Assembly (NCBI GenBank): GCA_017432345.1
Contig: JAFRJI010000034.1
Coordinates: 1 to 36,118 of the forward strand
Length of the DNA: 36,118 nt
Source of the DNA: Bacillota bacterium
Lineage (GTDB): Bacteria > Bacillota > Clostridia > Peptostreptococcales > Anaerovoracaceae
Reading direction: 5' to 3'
Below the pieces are notes generated by a model that saw nothing but the letters and a program-made list of their open reading frames with translations, was not told where the DNA came from and did no database searches. Shown here piece by piece: positions 22,603 to 30,809 of the stretch (positions are counted from its first letter, which is position 1; every line of letters starts with the position of its first letter). Made by a program: the position numbers and the translations under genes.

Positions 22603-25113
22603 ATGGCAGAGAAAAAACGGGGACCCGGAAGACCTCCGGGCAGCAAAAATAAGAAGACCAGTTCGGCGAAAGGCAGTTCCTCGAAGAACGGTTCGTCTTC
22701 GAAGAACACCGCCGGGGCCAGGAGCAAGGCGAATCTGGAAAAGAACATCCAGGTCATCCAATCCAGGGATGAGTCCAAGGCAAACGTAAAGGATACCATC
22801 ATCGCGGTAGTCCTTGTCGCCCTCGGCATATTCCTGATCCTGGCGCTGCAGACGTCCACCGCCGGCGTGGCGGGAGAAGCCATCTCGAAAGGGCTGAAAG
22901 GCATCTTCGGCTTCGTGGCGTTCTTTTTGCCGTACTATTTCATCATATACGGGGTTTTGCTGTTCCTGAAGAAGACGATCCACATGAGCTTGAAATCGAT
23001 CATCTATCTGGTGATCATCTATCTCATGATCGCGCTGATCAACGCCGGCCGTTTCATGGGGCCGATCACCGCCGGCGGCGAGTTCGAAGGCGTAAAGAAA
23101 GCCTACATTGACGGCATCAATCTGGATGGAGCCGGCGTCTTCGGTATGTGGGCCGGTTCGATCATCACGAAGTGGATCGGGATCTCGGGACTGTATATCC
23201 TGGCATTCCTGGTCATCTTCATCTTCGTGCTGCTGCTGGTCAACACGCCGTTCTCCCGCTTCTTTGAGAACATCAAGCTGAGAAGACGGCGCCGCCAGAT
23301 CGAGCGGGAGGAACAGGCAAAGGCCAAGGCCGAGGAAGAACAGGAATGGATCCAGAAGCAGAGAGAAGCGGCTCCGGAACCGATGACCAAGGGACAGCGG
23401 AAGATCATGAATTACGTGGCTGACGACGAACCGGACCGTCCTCCGGTCGTCGACGAAAAGCCGAAACGCGCCAGAGTCAAAGTCAAGACCGCGTCCGATG
23501 ATACGCTGCCGCCGCTGGACAACGCTACCGCCGCGGCCGCCAAGCTGAATTCCGATGACTTCATCGAAACCAAGACCAACGAAAACTATGAATTCCCGCC
23601 GATCGATCTGCTGACGCGGGGCAGGGCGAACGTGTCCGGAGAAACGCCGGCGTCCCTGCAGGCAAAGGCTATGAAGCTGGAGGACACGCTCCGCAGCTTC
23701 AACATCGACGCCACTGTAACGAACGTGACCCAGGGACCTGCGGTCACCCGTTATGAAGTGCATCCGAACAGTGGCGTACGGGTCAGCAGCATCAAGAGCC
23801 GCGCGGACGATATCGCGTTGAACATGGAAGCCAAGAGCATCCGTATCGAGGCGCCGATCCCGGGCAAACCGGCCGTGGGCATCGAAATCGAAAACGAGAA
23901 CCGGAGCATCGTCACGGTCCGCGAGATGATCGCGTCCGATGCATTCCAAAAAGCTCAGTCCAAGCTGACGTTCGTCGTAGGCAAGGACATTGGCGGCAAG
24001 ACGATCGTGGCGGATCTGAAAAAGATGCCGCACCTGCTGATCGCCGGATCGACCGGTTCCGGTAAATCCGTCTGCATCAACAGCATCATCGCCAGCATCC
24101 TTTATAAGGCACGTCCGGATGAAGTCAAGCTGGTGCTCATCGACCCGAAAGTCGTGGAACTGAGCAACTACAACGGCATTCCGCACCTGCTGATCCCGGT
24201 CGTCACCGATCCGTCCAAGGCCGCCGCGGCCCTGAACTGGGCGGTCACTGAGATGGACGAGCGCTACCGCCGGTTCGCCGACGAAGGCGTCCGCAACGTG
24301 ACGGAGTTCAATAAAAACGTCGAGAAGAGAAACCAAAGAGCTCTGAAAGCCGCTGGCCGGAATACGTCCACCGGCAAGGGCGACGAAGACAGCAACGGAG
24401 TCACATTAGAGCCGCTGATGCCGCAGGTCGTCATCATCATCGATGAGCTGGCCGATCTGATGATGGCGTCGCCGGCACAGGTCGAAGAATCGATCTGCCG
24501 TCTCGCGCAAAAGGCCCGTGCGGCGGGCATGCATCTGATCGTCGCGACACAGAGACCGTCGGTCGACGTTATCACGGGACTGATCAAGGCGAACATCCCA
24601 TCCCGTATCGCATTTGCCGTATCCTCACAGGTCGACTCGAGAACGATCCTGGATATGGGCGGTGCGGAGAAACTGGTCGGCATCGGCGATATGCTGTTCA
24701 ACCCGCTGGGAACGGGTAAACCGACCAGAATCCAGGGTGCCTTTATTTCCGACGCCGAAGTGCATCATCTGATCGATTTTGTCAAGATGCAGGCGAAGGC
24801 GGACGAAGAAACGGCCAACGACGTCCTTGACCGGATCAAGAACGTCAATATGCCGGACGCTGAGAAAGCGACGAAAGAATATGAAGACGAGCTCCTGCCG
24901 GATGCGATCGAAACCGTGGTCGCCGCCGGACAGGCATCCGTTTCGATGCTGCAGAGACGGTTCCGCATCGGATATAACCGGGCGGCCCGCATCATCGATA
25001 TGATGGAAGAGCGGCAGATCGTCGGACCACAGGACGGAAGCCGGCCGAGGCAGGTGCTGATCACCGAAGAAGACCTGCAAAACATGCGTGAATCCACATC
25101 CGATCTGGAGTGA
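22603..25113 (+). CDS. ftsK: DNA translocase FtsK/SpoIIIE
   Basis: A septal, membrane-anchored motor that pumps chromosomal DNA during division. The 836 residues start with a basic Ser/Lys-rich region containing an AT-hook-like string, GPGRPPGSKNKK (7-18). About four transmembrane helices follow (roughly 64-210), then a charged linker (about 220-330). The alpha/beta motor domain has Walker A GSTGSGKS (482-489) and Walker B VVIIIDELADLMM. The C-terminal winged-helix gamma domain (about 770-836, SVSMLQRRFRIGYNRAARIIDMME) reads the polarity sequences. AGAGG at 22590-22594 is the binding site. The gene heads the ftsK-rimO-pgsA run. Confidence 0.96.
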   Translation: MAEKKRGPGRPPGSKNKKTSSAKGSSSKNGSSSKNTAGARSKANLEKNIQVIQSRDESKANVKDTIIAVVLVALGIFLILALQTSTAGVAGEAISKGLKGIFGFVAFFLPYYFIIYGVLLFLKKTIHMSLKSIIYLVIIYLMIALINAGRFMGPITAGGEFEGVKKAYIDGINLDGAGVFGMWAGSIITKWIGISGLYILAFLVIFIFVLLLVNTPFSRFFENIKLRRRRRQIEREEQAKAKAEEEQEWIQKQREAAPEPMTKGQRKIMNYVADDEPDRPPVVDEKPKRARVKVKTASDDTLPPLDNATAAAAKLNSDDFIETKTNENYEFPPIDLLTRGRANVSGETPASLQAKAMKLEDTLRSFNIDATVTNVTQGPAVTRYEVHPNSGVRVSSIKSRADDIALNMEAKSIRIEAPIPGKPAVGIEIENENRSIVTVREMIASDAFQKAQSKLTFVVGKDIGGKTIVADLKKMPHLLIAGSTGSGKSVCINSIIASILYKARPDEVKLVLIDPKVVELSNYNGIPHLLIPVVTDPSKAAAALNWAVTEMDERYRRFADEGVRNVTEFNKNVEKRNQRALKAAGRNTSTGKGDEDSNGVTLEPLMPQVVIIIDELADLMMASPAQVEESICRLAQKARAAGMHLIVATQRPSVDVITGLIKANIPSRIAFAVSSQVDSRTILDMGGAEKLVGIGDMLFNPLGTGKPTRIQGAFISDAEVHHLIDFVKMQAKADEETANDVLDRIKNVNMPDAEKATKEYEDELLPDAIETVVAAGQASVSMLQRRFRIGYNRAARIIDMMEERQIVGPQDGSRPRQVLITEEDLQNMRESTSDLE

Positions 25114-25121
25114 TAGGGCTG

Positions 25122-26468
25122 ATGAAACTACATATAGAGACACTTGGCTGTCCTAAAAATTTCAATGATTCGGAAGGGCTGGCCGGCATCTGGGAACAGG
25201 CCGGCCATGAAGTTACGCCGTTCCTCGGCGAAGCAGATGTGATCGTCGTCAACACCTGCGGGTTTATCAATGATGCAAAACGCGAATCCATCGATAAGAT
25301 TTTTGACGTCGTCCGCTTTCGGGAAGAGAGCGAAGAAGAGACCGGCAGAAGGCCGCTCATCGTGGTGAGCGGCTGCCTAAGCCAGCGCTACGGAGAAGAA
25401 CTGTTTGGAGAGATCCCGGAAGTGGATCTCTTTCTTGGTGTCAATGAGTACGAACGCTTCCCGGAAATCATAGAGAATTTTGAAAAGCGGGCGGTCTATC
25501 AGAGCGGCTGCCCGGACCAGTTCGAGGAATTCAGCGCACGGAAGCTGGGCGACAGGCCGTATTCCGAGACGCTGCGCATTGCAGAGGGCTGCAACAACCG
25601 GTGCGCTTACTGCGTGATCCCGCTGATCCGCGGACCGTACCGCAGCCGCCCGATGGAACGCATCCTCGAAGAAGCCGAATCGATGGCAAAGGCCGGAACG
25701 AAAGAACTGCTGCTGATCGCCCAGGACGTGACGGAATACGGACGCGACCTGTACGGCGAACTCAGACTGCCGGAGCTTTTACAAAAGCTTTGCCGCGTGG
25801 ACGGGATCCGGTGGATTCGGCTGATGTACTGCTACGAGGACAAGATCACTGATGAGCTGATTCAGGTCATGGCATCAGAAGAGAAAATCTGCAACTACAT
25901 CGACATCCCGCTGCAGCACGTGTCGGATAAGGTGCTGCAGGCGATGAGACGGCGGTCGACGTCGGCATCGATCCGCGAAACGATCCGCCGGCTGCGGGAA
26001 GCGATGCCGGACATACATATACGCACGACGTTCATCACCGGATTCCCGGGCGAGACCGAAGAAGACTTCGAGGAGCTTGCGGATTTTGCAGAAGAATACC
26101 GGTTCGAACGGCTTGGGGTTTTTGCATATTCGAGAGAAGAGGGGACGCCGGCCGGAGACCGGAAGGACCAGATCGACGAGGAAGTCAAAACGGCCCGCGC
26201 CGATTCGATCATGCGGCTGCAGGTGGATATCTCGCGGGAGATCAACGAGGCGAAGATTGGCCGCGTGCTGGAAGTGATGGTGGACGGAGAGGATGAAGAG
26301 GGCGTCTGGATTGGGCGGACCGAATACGATGCGCCGGAAATCGACGGGACCGTGATTTTCCGGGGCGCGGACGCCGGTCTGCAGCTTGGAGATATGGTCA
26401 AGGTTCTGATTGAGGACGCCTTCGATTATGACCTTGCCGGAACATTAGTGGAAAGGATCAGGAAATGA
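25122..26468 (+). CDS. rimO: ribosomal protein S12 methylthiotransferase
   Basis: A radical SAM enzyme with two Fe-S clusters that adds a methylthio group to a conserved aspartate of ribosomal protein S12. The 448 residues have the UPF0004 domain with C10, C46 and C85, then the radical SAM motif CNNRCAYC (C157, C161, C164), then a C-terminal TRAM domain. HIETLGCPKN at the start is typical of RimO rather than MiaB. A GTG at 25110 would overlap the ftsK stop, but the ATG at 25122 gives the usual N-terminus. The stop overlaps pgsA by four bases. Confidence 0.94.
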   Translation: MKLHIETLGCPKNFNDSEGLAGIWEQAGHEVTPFLGEADVIVVNTCGFINDAKRESIDKIFDVVRFREESEEETGRRPLIVVSGCLSQRYGEELFGEIPEVDLFLGVNEYERFPEIIENFEKRAVYQSGCPDQFEEFSARKLGDRPYSETLRIAEGCNNRCAYCVIPLIRGPYRSRPMERILEEAESMAKAGTKELLLIAQDVTEYGRDLYGELRLPELLQKLCRVDGIRWIRLMYCYEDKITDELIQVMASEEKICNYIDIPLQHVSDKVLQAMRRRSTSASIRETIRRLREAMPDIHIRTTFITGFPGETEEDFEELADFAEEYRFERLGVFAYSREEGTPAGDRKDQIDEEVKTARADSIMRLQVDISREINEAKIGRVLEVMVDGEDEEGVWIGRTEYDAPEIDGTVIFRGADAGLQLGDMVKVLIEDAFDYDLAGTLVERIRK

Positions 26469-27043
26469 TGGAACAGGAAACGAAAACGATTAAAAACAAA
26501 AACCTGCCGAACCAACTGACGATCGCCAGGATCTGCGCGATCCCGGTGTTCATCATCGTTTTGATGATGGGGCACGGCGTGGCAGCGACGATCATTTTCA
26601 TCGCGGCGGCACTGACCGATATGCTGGACGGAAAGATCGCGCGGAAGTACAATCTCGTGACGAACTTCGGGAAACTGATGGACCCGCTGGCCGACAAGCT
26701 GCTGACCATGTCCGCGTTCGTCTGTTTCGTGGAGCTCGGTGACGTTCCCGCTTGGATGGTCATCGTAATCCTGGGACGGGAGTTCATTATCACAGGCATG
26801 CGTCAGGTGGCGGCGGCGGAAGGAATCGTCATTGCAGCCGGCTGGTCCGGCAAGATCAAGACGGTCTGTCAGATGGTCGCGATCCCGCTGATCATGCTGC
26901 ACAACTGGCCGTTCTATCTGCTTCCGACCGAGATTCCGGTCGACCAGATCGCGCTTTGGGCTGCGTTGGTCATGACCATCTGGTCCGGAGCCGAATACAT
27001 CATTAAGAACAGAGAAGTCTTTTCCATGAAGAATAAGGGGTAG
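26465..27043 (+). CDS. pgsA: CDP-diacylglycerol-glycerol-3-phosphate 3-phosphatidyltransferase
   Basis: A membrane enzyme that makes phosphatidylglycerol phosphate, the first step to phosphatidylglycerol and cardiolipin. The 192 residues have several transmembrane helices and the complete CDP-alcohol phosphotransferase motif: D52, D55, G56, A59, R60, G69, D73, D77. The N-terminus is longer and more polar than usual (MMEQETKTIKNKN before LPNQLTIARI), so a second ATG at 26468 is equally possible. The start overlaps the rimO stop. The order pgsA-cinA-recA is conserved in Firmicutes. Confidence 0.95.
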   Translation: MMEQETKTIKNKNLPNQLTIARICAIPVFIIVLMMGHGVAATIIFIAAALTDMLDGKIARKYNLVTNFGKLMDPLADKLLTMSAFVCFVELGDVPAWMVIVILGREFIITGMRQVAAAEGIVIAAGWSGKIKTVCQMVAIPLIMLHNWPFYLLPTEIPVDQIALWAALVMTIWSGAEYIIKNREVFSMKNKG

Positions 27044-27121
27044 GTCGGGAGATGGCCGGTAAGGCCGAAGGAAGATCCGGACTGACCGTGACACATACTT
27101 GACGAATTACGAGAGGTTGAC

Positions 27122-28390
27122 ATGAAAGCTGCTTTACTGAGTGTAGGAACCGAGCTGCTGCTCGGTGAGATCACCAATACGAATGTTGTATATCTTTCCC
27201 AGGAGTTGAACACCCTGGGAATTGATGTTATGTACCACTATACCGTCGGAGACAATCCGGCCCGTCTCGCGGAAATGATCGAGATGGCGTTCATGGATTG
27301 CGATCTTATCATCACGACCGGCGGGCTGGGACCGACGCAGGACGACATGACGAAAGAGATCGTCTGTCAGGTGATGGGCGATGAACTCGTCCTCCACGAG
27401 GACATCCTCGAATCGATCCGGCAGCGGATCCTGTCTTATAAAAAAGAGATGACGGACAACAACATCAAGCAGGCCGAGATACCGAGCCGCGCCGTCGTCT
27501 TTTATAATGACGCCGGGACGGCGCCGGGGTTTGCGCTGGACCGCACCGTTGCCGCAGAGGACGGTAGCGAAACGAAGAAACAATACATCGCCTGTATGCC
27601 GGGACCGCCGCGCGAAATGAAGCGCATGTTCGAACGTTCCGTCCGCCCATGGCTGGAAGGCATGTCCGATGGCGTTTTGTATTATAGAGAACTGCGGTGT
27701 TTCGGCCTCGGGGAATCCGACCTGGAGACGAGGCTCCTGCCACTGATTGACGGGCAGACCGATCCGACCATCGCGACCTACGCAAAAGACGGGGAGTGCT
27801 CCGTCCGTGTCGCCTCCAAGCGGGCGAGCAGGGAAGAGGCCGTCGAAGCGGTCAACGCCATGGTCGAACAGGTCCGGGAGTATGTCGGCGATTACGTCTA
27901 CAGCTGCGATGACGAAGACCTGGTGCAGGTCGTATCGCGAAAACTGATGGAACAGGGCTTGACGATTTCCTGCGCGGAGTCGTGTACCGGCGGAATGTTC
28001 GCCGCCGCACTTACTTCGATCCCGGGTATTTCAAAATGCTTCGACCGCGGCCTTGTCACTTACAGCAATCAGGCAAAAATCGACGAGCTGGGCGTCCGAC
28101 CGGGAACTTTGGAAGAGCATGGCGCGGTCAGTGAAGAGACTGCTTTGGAAATGGCAGCCGGCGTGCGCCGCGTCAGCGGTTCTGATATCGGCGTGTCCGT
28201 GACCGGAATCGCCGGCCCGGATGGCGGAACCGACGAAAAGCCGGTTGGGCTGGCCTATGTCGGCCTTGACTTTAAGGGCCAATTGACTTGCCGTAAGATC
28301 GACCGCCGCATCAAAGACCGCCGGCGCAACCGCCAGCACGCGATGCTGACCATGCTGGACCTCATCAACCGGTCGATCGATACGATGTAA
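27122..28390 (+). CDS. cinA: CinA-family protein: MoCF-like domain plus nicotinamide-nucleotide amidase domain
   Basis: A two-domain protein of 422 residues. The N-terminal molybdopterin-binding-like domain (1 to about 170; MKAALLSVGTELLLGEI, TTGGLGPTQDDMT) belongs to the COG1058 pyrophosphatase group. The C-terminal domain (about 260-420; CAESCTGGMFAAALTSIPG, SVTGIAGPDGG) is PncC-type, which recycles NMN to nicotinic acid mononucleotide. It follows pgsA after a 78-base gap with GAGAGG at 27110-27115. In competent Gram-positives it is co-induced with recA. Here recA has its own promoter 117 bases after the cinA stop. Confidence 0.93.
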   Translation: MKAALLSVGTELLLGEITNTNVVYLSQELNTLGIDVMYHYTVGDNPARLAEMIEMAFMDCDLIITTGGLGPTQDDMTKEIVCQVMGDELVLHEDILESIRQRILSYKKEMTDNNIKQAEIPSRAVVFYNDAGTAPGFALDRTVAAEDGSETKKQYIACMPGPPREMKRMFERSVRPWLEGMSDGVLYYRELRCFGLGESDLETRLLPLIDGQTDPTIATYAKDGECSVRVASKRASREEAVEAVNAMVEQVREYVGDYVYSCDDEDLVQVVSRKLMEQGLTISCAESCTGGMFAAALTSIPGISKCFDRGLVTYSNQAKIDELGVRPGTLEEHGAVSEETALEMAAGVRRVSGSDIGVSVTGIAGPDGGTDEKPVGLAYVGLDFKGQLTCRKIDRRIKDRRRNRQHAMLTMLDLINRSIDTM

Positions 28391-28441
28391 TGTAATGTTT
28401 ATTGCTATAGAACCAGTCTGTGAGACAAGTCTTTCATTACA
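28391..28441 (+). other. inverted-repeat structure between cinA and recA
   Basis: TGTAATG (28391-28397) can pair with CATTACA (28435-28441), and inside lies GTCT-GTG-AGAC (28416-28426). No T-run follows, so it is not a standard terminator. The meaning is unknown. Confidence 0.35.
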
Positions 28442-28506
28442 ACTGAGGGGAAAAGGGTTGTGGGGACAGAACAAGAATGGTAAAATATGGAAATGTAAAT
28501 AGGGTA

Positions 28507-28535
28507 TTGACGAAGTAGTGAACATAGGGTATTAT
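28507..28535 (+). promoter_or_regulatory. recA promoter
   Basis: TTGACG (28507-28512), 17 bases, TATTAT (28530-28535). Predicted start is near 28542, at the left edge of the SOS box. The string AGGGTATT occurs at both 28501 and 28526. Confidence 0.8.
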
Positions 28536-28542
28536 TAAAAAA

Positions 28543-28554
28543 GAACAAATGTTC
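28543..28554 (+). promoter_or_regulatory. SOS box (LexA/DinR operator) of recA
   Basis: GAACAAATGTTC fits the Gram-positive LexA consensus GAAC-N4-GTTC perfectly. It lies at the predicted +1 of recA, where bound LexA would block transcription until DNA damage. lexA itself is not in the window. Confidence 0.88.
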
Positions 28555-28575
28555 ACATATGATGGAGGTATGCAA

Positions 28576-29691
28576 ATGGCAACTAGAAATAGTAATTTTA
28601 TGAACCCACAGCAGGCTAGTAAAGAAGATAGAGAGAAAGCGCTCCAGAGCGCATTGGATAATATTCAGAAGACATTTGGCAAGGGCGCTGTTATGAAGCT
28701 TGGTGATGACAACGCTATGCTGAATATCGAAGCGATCTCGACCGGATCGATCAGCCTCGATATCGCCACCGGCATCGGCGGTGTACCGCGCGGCAGGATC
28801 GTGGAGATCTATGGACCAGAATCATCTGGTAAGACGACGCTGACACTGCACATCATTGCGGAAGCGCAGAAGAATGGTGGCCGGGCCGCATTCATCGATG
28901 CGGAGCATGCGCTGGATCCGGAATATGCCAGAAACCTGGGCGTGGACGTGGATGAGCTCCTTGTATCCCAGCCGGACTACGGCGAACAGGCTTTGGAGAT
29001 CGCGGAGATGCTCGTACGGAGCGGCGCGATCGATGTCATCGTCGTAGACTCTGTAGCAGCACTCGTTCCGAAGCATGAGATCGACGGAGCCATGGGTGAA
29101 GCGACGGTGGGCATGCAGGCCAGACTGATGTCACAGGCACTGAGAAAGCTGGCCGGCGTTATCAATAAGACAAATACAACAATCATCTTCATCAACCAGT
29201 TGAGAGAAAAGATCAGCGTCATGTTCGGCAACCCAGAAACCACGACAGGCGGCCGTGCGCTGAAGTTCTTCTCCTCGATGCGGATCGACGTCAGAAGAGT
29301 CGAGAGCATCAAGTCCGGTGATCAGGTACTGGGCAACCGGACCAAAGCAAAGATCGTCAAGAACAAGGTAGCGCCACCGTTCAAGCAGGCCGAATTCGAC
29401 ATCATGTACGGCACCGGCATTTCCAAGGAAGGCGACGTGCTGGACTGCGCAGTCGAAGCTCGGATCATCGAGAAGGCCGGCTCCTGGTACAGCTTCAAGG
29501 GCGACCGGATCGGACAGGGCAGAGAAAACGTCAAGGAATACCTCAAGAACAATCCGGATGTATTGGAGGAAGTTGAAAAGATGCTTCTGGACAAGCTCCA
29601 CGCAGAGCGTCATCCACAAAAGCAGGAGGATTTTGAGGGCGATGATCTGAATGGCGTCATGATCGATGAGGACGGCGTCATCATCGAATAA
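28576..29691 (+). CDS. recA: recombinase RecA
   Basis: Strand-exchange protein and SOS co-protease. The 371 residues include Walker [10 protein letters not shown] (80-88), the KLGDD segment, Walker [13 protein letters not shown], and the L2 loop region with [22 protein letters not shown]. The tail is acidic. Of three nearby in-frame starts (28549, 28570, 28576), the ATG at 28576 is chosen because GGAGG at 28564-28568 has the right distance only for it. The more upstream ones overlap the SOS box or the binding site. A terminator follows at 29741. Confidence 0.98.
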   Translation: MATRNSNFMNPQQASKEDREKALQSALDNIQKTFGKGAVMKLGDDNAMLNIEAISTGSISLDIATGIGGVPRGRIVEIYGPESSGKTTLTLHIIAEAQKNGGRAAFIDAEHALDPEYARNLGVDVDELLVSQPDYGEQALEIAEMLVRSGAIDVIVVDSVAALVPKHEIDGAMGEATVGMQARLMSQALRKLAGVINKTNTTIIFINQLREKISVMFGNPETTTGGRALKFFSSMRIDVRRVESIKSGDQVLGNRTKAKIVKNKVAPPFKQAEFDIMYGTGISKEGDVLDCAVEARIIEKAGSWYSFKGDRIGQGRENVKEYLKNNPDVLEEVEKMLLDKLHAERHPQKQEDFEGDDLNGVMIDEDGVIIE

Positions 29692-29740
29692 GCCGGATTA
29701 ACCGGACAGGCGGAGAAAAACCCGCGAAACATTGAAATTT

Positions 29741-29781
29741 AATGGTTGTGAAGGGAAAAAACTTCTTTACAACCATTTTTT
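29741..29781 (+). terminator. intrinsic terminator after recA
   Basis: AATGGTTGTGAAG pairs with CTTTACAACCATT (one wobble) and is followed by a T-run at 29776-29781. Confidence 0.85.
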
Positions 29782-29794
29782 CTTGTAGTATTAT
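29766..29794 (+). promoter_or_regulatory. rplU operon promoter
   Basis: TTTACA (29766-29771), 17 bases, TATTAT (29789-29794). The -35 lies in the 3' arm of the recA terminator. Predicted start is near 29801. Confidence 0.75.
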
Positions 29795-29800
29795 TATTGG

Positions 29801-29890
29801 GTACGAGCCGCTCGAAACGGGTCATTCAAACGGAAACACAAATGCTTTCCTACCCCATTAGGCGAGACTGGATAGAGGAGGAAACAATAC
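29801..29890 (+). promoter_or_regulatory. rplU 5' leader, possible L21 autoregulatory leader RNA
   Basis: A 90-base leader with small hairpins (CCG...CGG near 29808-29820; CCTA...TAGG at 29849-29862), then AGAGGAGG before the ATG. Firmicutes often have an L21 leader motif in this position. I could not check the match, so this is a placement-based call. Confidence 0.45.
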
Positions 29891-30475
29891 ATGTACGCAA
29901 TTATCGAAACAGGCGGGAAACAGTACAAAGTACAGAACGGCGACCAGATCAGGGTCGAAAAGCTCAACGTAGAAGCTGGAGCTGCCGTGGTATTTGACAA
30001 AGTCCTCGCTGCAGGTGAAGGCGCTGACATCAAAGTCGGAACCCCTTACCTGGATGGACTGACTGTTGAAGGCAAAGTCATTGAATCCGGCAAAGGCAAG
30101 AAGGTCGTGATCTTCAAGTACAAGGCCAAGAAGGATTACAGAAAGAAGCAGGGACACAGACAGCCGTATACACTGGTCGAAATCACAGCGGTTGCCGGCG
30201 AGAAAGCCCCGGTCAAGGAAGAAGCACCGGTAGAAGAAGCTCCTGCTGAAGAAGCCGTTGAGGCGGTTGCTGAAGAAGCACCGGTCGAAGAAGCGGTCGA
30301 AGAAAAGGTAGAGGCTGTTGCTGAAGAAGCAGTTGAAGAAGTCAAGCCTGCAAAATCACTGAAATCAATGAAGAAGGCTGAACTCGTTGAATTCGCGAAA
30401 GAAAACGGAATCGAGATCGACGAGAAGGCGACCAACGCAGTCATGATCGAAACGATCGAAGCTGCGCTGAAGTAA
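29891..30475 (+). CDS. rplU: 50S ribosomal protein L21 with long C-terminal extension
   Basis: Large-subunit protein L21. Residues 1-103 are a normal L21 ([14 protein letters not shown] at the start, [10 protein letters not shown] near 86-94), the whole length of most L21 proteins. Here the protein goes on to 194 residues. Residues about 105-152 form a Glu/Ala/Val/Pro repeat (EEAPVEEA units), and 155-194 form a small basic-then-helical domain ([19 protein letters not shown]) that looks like a HeH/SAP or Rho-N type helix-extended-helix module. The extension is in frame, with no sign of frameshift. rpmA follows 19 bases later without the usual prp/ysxB gene between. Confidence 0.95.
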   Translation: MYAIIETGGKQYKVQNGDQIRVEKLNVEAGAAVVFDKVLAAGEGADIKVGTPYLDGLTVEGKVIESGKGKKVVIFKYKAKKDYRKKQGHRQPYTLVEITAVAGEKAPVKEEAPVEEAPAEEAVEAVAEEAPVEEAVEEKVEAVAEEAVEEVKPAKSLKSMKKAELVEFAKENGIEIDEKATNAVMIETIEAALK

Positions 30476-30494
30476 TAGTAAAAGGAGGCAAACC

Positions 30495-30755
30495 ATGGCA
30501 AGTAAGAAAGGTGTAGGTAGCTCGAAGAACGGTCGTGATTCCGAGTCCAAACGTTTAGGCGTTAAGATCGGTGATGGTCAGTTCGTTAGCGCCGGCAGCA
30601 TTCTGGTCAGACAGAGAGGAACCAAGTTCCATCCTGGCAACAATGTTGGCAAAGGCGGAGATGATACATTATTTGCTAAGGTCGACGGAGCTGTAAAGTT
30701 CGAACGATATGACAAGAAGAGAAAGCAAGTAAGCGTATATCCAAAAGAAGCGTAA
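30495..30755 (+). CDS. rpmA: 50S ribosomal protein L27
   Basis: An 86-residue protein starting [20 protein letters not shown], so the N-terminal tail that reaches the peptidyl transferase centre is exposed after Met removal. In most Firmicutes L27 is made with a short N-terminal leader ending in a FFA-type site that the protease Prp removes. No such leader exists here: the frame upstream of the ATG has no start codon, and the AAAGGAGG binding site sits at 30481-30488. It lies between rplU and obg as usual, ending at a strong terminator. Confidence 0.97.
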   Translation: MASKKGVGSSKNGRDSESKRLGVKIGDGQFVSAGSILVRQRGTKFHPGNNVGKGGDDTLFAKVDGAVKFERYDKKRKQVSVYPKEA

Positions 30756-30763
30756 GTTTTTCT

Positions 30764-30796
30764 GAGCCCCTGAGTTAATTAGGGGCTCTGCTTTTT
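30764..30796 (+). terminator. intrinsic terminator after rpmA
   Basis: GAGCCCCT (30764-30771) pairs perfectly with AGGGGCTC (30781-30788), then TGCTTTTT. obg begins only 14 bases later, so obg expression may depend on read-through or on an unseen promoter. Confidence 0.85.
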
Positions 30797-30809
30797 GTAT
30801 GACGGAAAC

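Noticed and set aside
22072-24336. A 754-codon open frame on the minus strand opposite uppP and ftsK
   Set aside because: It runs antisense to two clear genes, is His/Asp/Arg-rich as expected from reversed codons, crosses the uppP-ftsK gap, and has no motif or good start site.
30180-30350. A tandem-repeat or CRISPR-like element
   Set aside because: The repeats are imperfect Glu/Ala/Pro codon repeats within the L21 reading frame, with no spacer structure.
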